Assembly: GCA_026985435.1 (NCBI GenBank)
Contig: JALSQL010000144.1
Span: forward strand, 1-7,358
Reading direction: 5' to 3'
Source of the DNA: Acidilobaceae archaeon
Lineage (GTDB): Archaea; Thermoproteota; Thermoprotei_A; Sulfolobales; Acidilobaceae
Length of the DNA: 7,358 nucleotides
The translations under genes and the position numbers were made by a program. Below the pieces are notes generated by a model. It was given only the letters and a program-made list of their open reading frames with translations, made no database searches and was not told where the DNA came from. Positions 4,256-7,358 of this stretch are shown piece by piece; the stretch's first letter is position 1, and every line of letters begins with the position of its first letter.

Positions 4256-6335
4256 GGAGAGCGCCATACAAATAGACTACGCTGAGAGGTTCCGAGACTT
4301 CCTGAGGAACTTCCGCGACTCCAACGGCGAGCTCAAGTACCTCCAGAGGCTCAGGAGGATGATCAACTTCAACCAGTCCAGCCTAATAGTGGACTACCCA
4401 GACCTCTACCGCTACGACACCGAGATCGCCGAGGCCGCCGTGGACGACCCCGACAGGTTCATACGCGCCGCTGGCGAGGCCATACGGGAGCTCGTCGCGC
4501 AGGAGGACCCCCAGTACGCTGAGAGGAAGAGGAGGTTCATACCCAGGTTCGTCGATCTCTTCGAGACCGTTAAGATAAGGGAGATACGCTCGGAGCACGT
4601 GGGCAGGCTAGTCCAGATAGACGGCGTCATAACTAGGATGCTCCCGGTGAAGAGCAAGCTCGTGAAGGCCGTGTTCCTCCACGACAAGTGCGGCGGAACC
4701 TTCACGTGGCCCCCCGGGGGGGAGGAGTTCTCGGAGGACAAGCTTGAGAGGCCCCCCTACTGTCCCCTCTGCGGCGAGAGCGGCGGGCGCTTCGTACTTG
4801 TCAAGGAGAAGAGCGAGTACGTCGACTACCAGAAGATAGTGGTGCAGGAGCGCCCCGAGGACGTCCCCGGAGGCCAGATGCCTAGGAGCATAGAGGTGCG
4901 CCTCACAGGCGACCTCGTCGACACCGCGAGGCCCGGGGATAGGGTTCAGATAGCCGGCGTTGTCCGCCTGGAGCCCACCTCACCCAAGAGCCTCCTCTTC
5001 GACCTGTTCATAGACGCGAACAGCATTAGGGTTAGCGAGAAGGAGCTCGAGGAGGTCTCCATAACTAGGGAAGACGAGGAGAGGATCAGGCAGCTGGCCA
5101 TGGACCCCTGGGTTAGGGAGAGGATAGTGGCCAGCGTGGCCCCCAGCATCTACGGCCACTGGGACCTCAAGGAGGCCATCGCCCTCCTACTCTTCGGGGG
5201 CGTGCCGAAGACGCTCTCGGACGGCACTAGGATCAGGGGCGACATACACGTGCTCTTCATAGGGGACCCCGGCATGGCTAAGAGCCAGCTCCTCCAGGCG
5301 GCCGCCAGGATAGCCCCCAGGGCCGTCTACACTAGCGGTAAGGGGAGCACCGCCGCTGGCCTCACGGCGGCTGTGCTGAGGGACCCGAAGACGGGCGAGT
5401 GGTACCTGGAGGCTGGCGCCCTCGTGCTGGCTGATGGCGGCGTTGCTATTATAGATGAGATAGACAAGATGCGGAACGAGGATAGGACGGCGATACACGA
5501 GGCCATGGAGCAGCAGACCATCAGCATATCCAAGGCTGGCATAGTGGCCAGGCTCAACGCCAGGGCGAGCGTGCTAGCAGCTGGGAACCCGAAGTTCGGA
5601 CTCTACGATCCCAATAAGAGCTTCGTTGACAACGTTAACCTGCCGCCAACCATACTCTCGAGGTTCGACCTCATATTCGTCCTCAGGGATGTGCCCGACA
5701 AGAGGCGCGACGCCGAGCTTGCAGCCTACGTGCTCGAGGCCCACACTAGCAGCGAGAAGATAGCGCCCGAGGTCGACCCCCAGCTGCTCCGGAAGTACAT
5801 ACTCTACGCTCGCAGGTACATCAGGAGGGTTAGGCTCTCCCCCGAGGCGAAGGAGATGCTGAAGGACTTCTTCACGACGATGAGAGCCAGCGCGCTGGCC
5901 CACATGCAGGGCGAGGGCCCCCTACCGATCCCGATAACCACGAGGCAGCTAGAGGCCCTGGTGAGGCTTACCGAGGCCCACGCTAGGATGGCCCTGAGGG
6001 ATGAGGCTGGCCCGGAGGATGCAGCCGAGGCCATACGTATAACCCTGAGCTTCCTCACGAGCGTCGGCTTCGACGTGGAGACGGGAGTTGTAGACGTCGG
6101 CATGCTGGCGTCGGGCGCGACGTATAGTATGAGGTCGGTGATGAGCATAATCCAGGACATAATCAAGGAGCTCTCCCAGGAGTCCGGCAGCGGCTGCGCC
6201 AGGCGGAAGCAGATACTCGACGCCGCCGAGTCCAGGAAGATCCCGAGGGAGAAGGCCCAGCAGGCCCTCGAGAAGATGTACCAGTCCGGCCTCATATACG
6301 ACAGGGGGAACAACTGCTACGCTCTAGTCCCCTAG
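4233..6335 (+). CDS. mcm: Replicative DNA helicase MCM
   Basis: This 700-residue protein is the archaeal minichromosome maintenance helicase, a hexameric 3'-to-5' motor that unwinds DNA at the fork. The N-terminal A domain (about 15-115) is followed by a zinc-binding B domain with His150, Cys153, Cys177 and Cys180, then the OB fold (to about 270). The AAA+ domain carries Walker A GDPGMAKS at 344-351, Walker B AIIDEIDK at 405-412, sensor 1 AAGNP at 449-453 and the arginine finger in SRFD at 476-479. A winged-helix domain occupies about 640-700. Length is typical for crenarchaeal MCM. The GTG at 4233 lies inside gins23 and gives a 23-base overlap; GTG 4242 (residue 4) is an equally usable start with a 14-base overlap. 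Translation is probably coupled to gins23. No intein or frameshift is visible. Confidence 0.98.
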   Translation: MAAVSEAEESAIQIDYAERFRDFLRNFRDSNGELKYLQRLRRMINFNQSSLIVDYPDLYRYDTEIAEAAVDDPDRFIRAAGEAIRELVAQEDPQYAERKRRFIPRFVDLFETVKIREIRSEHVGRLVQIDGVITRMLPVKSKLVKAVFLHDKCGGTFTWPPGGEEFSEDKLERPPYCPLCGESGGRFVLVKEKSEYVDYQKIVVQERPEDVPGGQMPRSIEVRLTGDLVDTARPGDRVQIAGVVRLEPTSPKSLLFDLFIDANSIRVSEKELEEVSITREDEERIRQLAMDPWVRERIVASVAPSIYGHWDLKEAIALLLFGGVPKTLSDGTRIRGDIHVLFIGDPGMAKSQLLQAAARIAPRAVYTSGKGSTAAGLTAAVLRDPKTGEWYLEAGALVLADGGVAIIDEIDKMRNEDRTAIHEAMEQQTISISKAGIVARLNARASVLAAGNPKFGLYDPNKSFVDNVNLPPTILSRFDLIFVLRDVPDKRRDAELAAYVLEAHTSSEKIAPEVDPQLLRKYILYARRYIRRVRLSPEAKEMLKDFFTTMRASALAHMQGEGPLPIPITTRQLEALVRLTEAHARMALRDEAGPEDAAEAIRITLSFLTSVGFDVETGVVDVGMLASGATYSMRSVMSIIQDIIKELSQESGSGCARRKQILDAAESRKIPREKAQQALEKMYQSGLIYDRGNNCYALVP

Positions 6336-6352
6336 GCGGCCCCGTGTAGCCC

Positions 6353-6360
6353 AGGGAGTG
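6353..6360 (+). promoter_or_regulatory. Ribosome-binding site of the Hel308-like helicase gene
   Basis: AGGGAGTG lies six bases before the ATG at 6367, within the 31-base gap after mcm. It supports that ATG as the start and fits translation of an internal gene from a shared mRNA. I see no TATA-like sequence in the gap. Confidence 0.5.
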
Positions 6361-6366
6361 CAGCCC

Positions 6367-7358
6367 ATGGCATCCAGCGGGCCGGCCGACGCGGTCGCCA
6401 GGCTCCTGAGCCTCCTGGGGATCCGCAGGCTTTACCCCGTGCAGGAGGAGGCGCTCCGCGCTGGCGTGACTCGGGGGGCTAGCCTAGTCGTCGCGGCCCC
6501 CACGGCATCTGGCAAGACGCTCGTGGCGCTGATGGCCATAGCTTCGAGGCTATCAGAGGCGGGTGGCAGGGCGTTCTACGTGGCCCCCCTGAGGAGCATT
6601 GCGTTGGAGAAGTACCGCGACCTCCAAGTACTCGAGAAGCTCGGGTTCAGGGTTAAGGTTAGCGTGGGCGACTACGAGAGGGGGCTCCCGGGCGCCGACG
6701 TGGTTGTGACAACCTACGAGAAGCTGGACTCAAGCCTGAGGGGGGACCCCTCACTGGCCAGGAGCGCCAGCGTCGTGGTAGTCGACGAGATACACTATGC
6801 GGGCGACCCGAAGCGCGGCCCCATCCTGGAGGGCCTCATAGCGAGGCTGCTAACGCTCCCGGAGCGCCCGCAGATCGTGGCCCTAAGCGCCACGGTGCCC
6901 AACGCCGGGGAGATAGCCGAGTGGCTCGGGGCCAGGCTTGTCTCCTCGGAGTGGAGGCCGGTGCCCCTGAGGGAGGGCGTGTACGACGGGTCCTCCATAC
7001 TCTTCTCCGACGGCTCCTCGAGGCGGGTTAGCGCCTCAACGGGCAGGGCTTACGTCGACCTAGTCGCTGACCTGGCTGACGAGGGCGGGCACGCCATAGT
7101 CTTCGTCCAGAGCAGGAGGAGGGCCGTGCAGCTCGCCAAGCAGGCCTCCAAGTTCGCCAAGCTCCTACACTTTGACGAGCGCGCGGCGAGGGAGTGGGCG
7201 TCCAGGATAGCCTCGAGCCGGGCCCCCGGGCCGGTGCGCTCCGAGCTAGCGGAGCTCGTGGCCAGGGGCGTGGCGTTCCACCACGCAGGCCTCGGTAACG
7301 AGCTCAGGGTCCTGGTCGAGGACGCCTTCCGGAGCGGGGCCCTGGCCGCAGTGTATGC
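6367..7358 (+). CDS. Ski2-type DNA helicase, Hel308/Hjm-like (3' end outside window)
   Basis: The first 330 residues of a superfamily 2 Ski2-type helicase are present; Hel308 proteins usually have about 700 residues, so over half the gene is missing. Visible motifs are a Q-motif-like LYPVQ at 22-26, Walker A APTASGKT at 44-51, APLRSIALEKY at 73-83, TTYEKLD at 115-121, DEIH at 140-143, SATVPN at 174-179, VFVQSRR at 245-251 and FHHAGL at 304-309. DEIHYAGDPKRGPILE is characteristic of the Hel308/Hjm group. These enzymes unwind forked DNA 3' to 5' and are thought to act on stalled replication forks and recombination intermediates. The ATG at 6367 has a good ribosome-binding site, and a stop just upstream rules out longer versions from the nearby GTG. 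It follows mcm by 31 bases on the same strand. Archaeal ASCC3/Lhr-like relatives are less likely given the motif wording. The ratchet and C-terminal domains that would settle this are not in view. Confidence 0.9.
   Translation, partial: MASSGPADAVARLLSLLGIRRLYPVQEEALRAGVTRGASLVVAAPTASGKTLVALMAIASRLSEAGGRAFYVAPLRSIALEKYRDLQVLEKLGFRVKVSVGDYERGLPGADVVVTTYEKLDSSLRGDPSLARSASVVVVDEIHYAGDPKRGPILEGLIARLLTLPERPQIVALSATVPNAGEIAEWLGARLVSSEWRPVPLREGVYDGSSILFSDGSSRRVSASTGRAYVDLVADLADEGGHAIVFVQSRRRAVQLAKQASKFAKLLHFDERAAREWASRIASSRAPGPVRSELAELVARGVAFHHAGLGNELRVLVEDAFRSGALAAVY

Noticed and set aside
5804..6313. Minus-strand open frame of 169 codons opposite the 3' part of mcm
   Set aside because: It is antisense to conserved MCM sequence and has no recognisable motif; open antisense frames are expected at this base composition.
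1..7358. CRISPR arrays, insertion sequences, integrase sites or an origin
   Set aside because: I found no regularly spaced repeats, transposase motifs, flanking direct repeats or origin-recognition-box-like clusters. The presence of mcm and gins genes alone does not mark an origin.

Overview
The window looks like chromosomal DNA from a hyperthermophilic crenarchaeon. The evidence is a group II chaperonin (thermosome), a GINS subunit of the archaeal B-A domain order fused head to tail with an archaeal MCM, a Ski2/Hel308-type helicase, TATA-box promoters, GTG starts, heavy use of AGG (Arg) and ATA (Ile) codons, and visibly GC-rich sequence. The wording of the thermosome N terminus and the GC richness would suit a Pyrodictiaceae/Desulfurococcales organism. 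That placement comes from memory and is tentative. I see no insertion sequence, CRISPR array, integrase or convincing RNA gene.

Layout. Bases 1-115 hold the ragged end of a neighbouring region. Bases 116-1768 (minus strand) encode a complete thermosome subunit with a good promoter, a ribosome-binding site and a small inverted repeat against its TATA box. Reading away from it, 1897-2781 (plus) encodes a 294-residue protein with a four-cysteine zinc site at each end, laid out like the tRNA 2-thiolation enzymes TtuA/NcsA/Ncs6. Its ATP-binding PP-loop is missing, so it looks like a non-catalytic paralogue. It meets, tail to tail, a 236-residue minus-strand zinc-ribbon protein of unknown function (2778-3488); the two genes share a CTAG that provides both stop codons. 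A 182-base gap, part of which could encode a basic N-terminal extension of the unknown protein, leads to the plus-strand replication cluster.

The replication cluster is gins23 (3671-4255), mcm (4233-6335, overlapping gins23 by 23 bases) and a Hel308-like helicase (6367 to beyond the end, 31 bases after mcm). GINS and MCM are core parts of the archaeal replicative helicase. Hel308 enzymes act on stalled or forked DNA, so the three probably form one operon for fork progression and rescue. The unknown zinc-ribbon gene is divergent from this cluster and may share its AT-rich promoter island.

The most notable points are the inactive-looking TtuA/Ncs6 paralogue, which raises the possibility of an archaeal counterpart to eukaryotic Ncs2/CTU2; a sharp island of T-ending codons inside the thermosome gene that could mark gene conversion from another chaperonin copy; and the unresolved start of the unknown zinc-ribbon protein.
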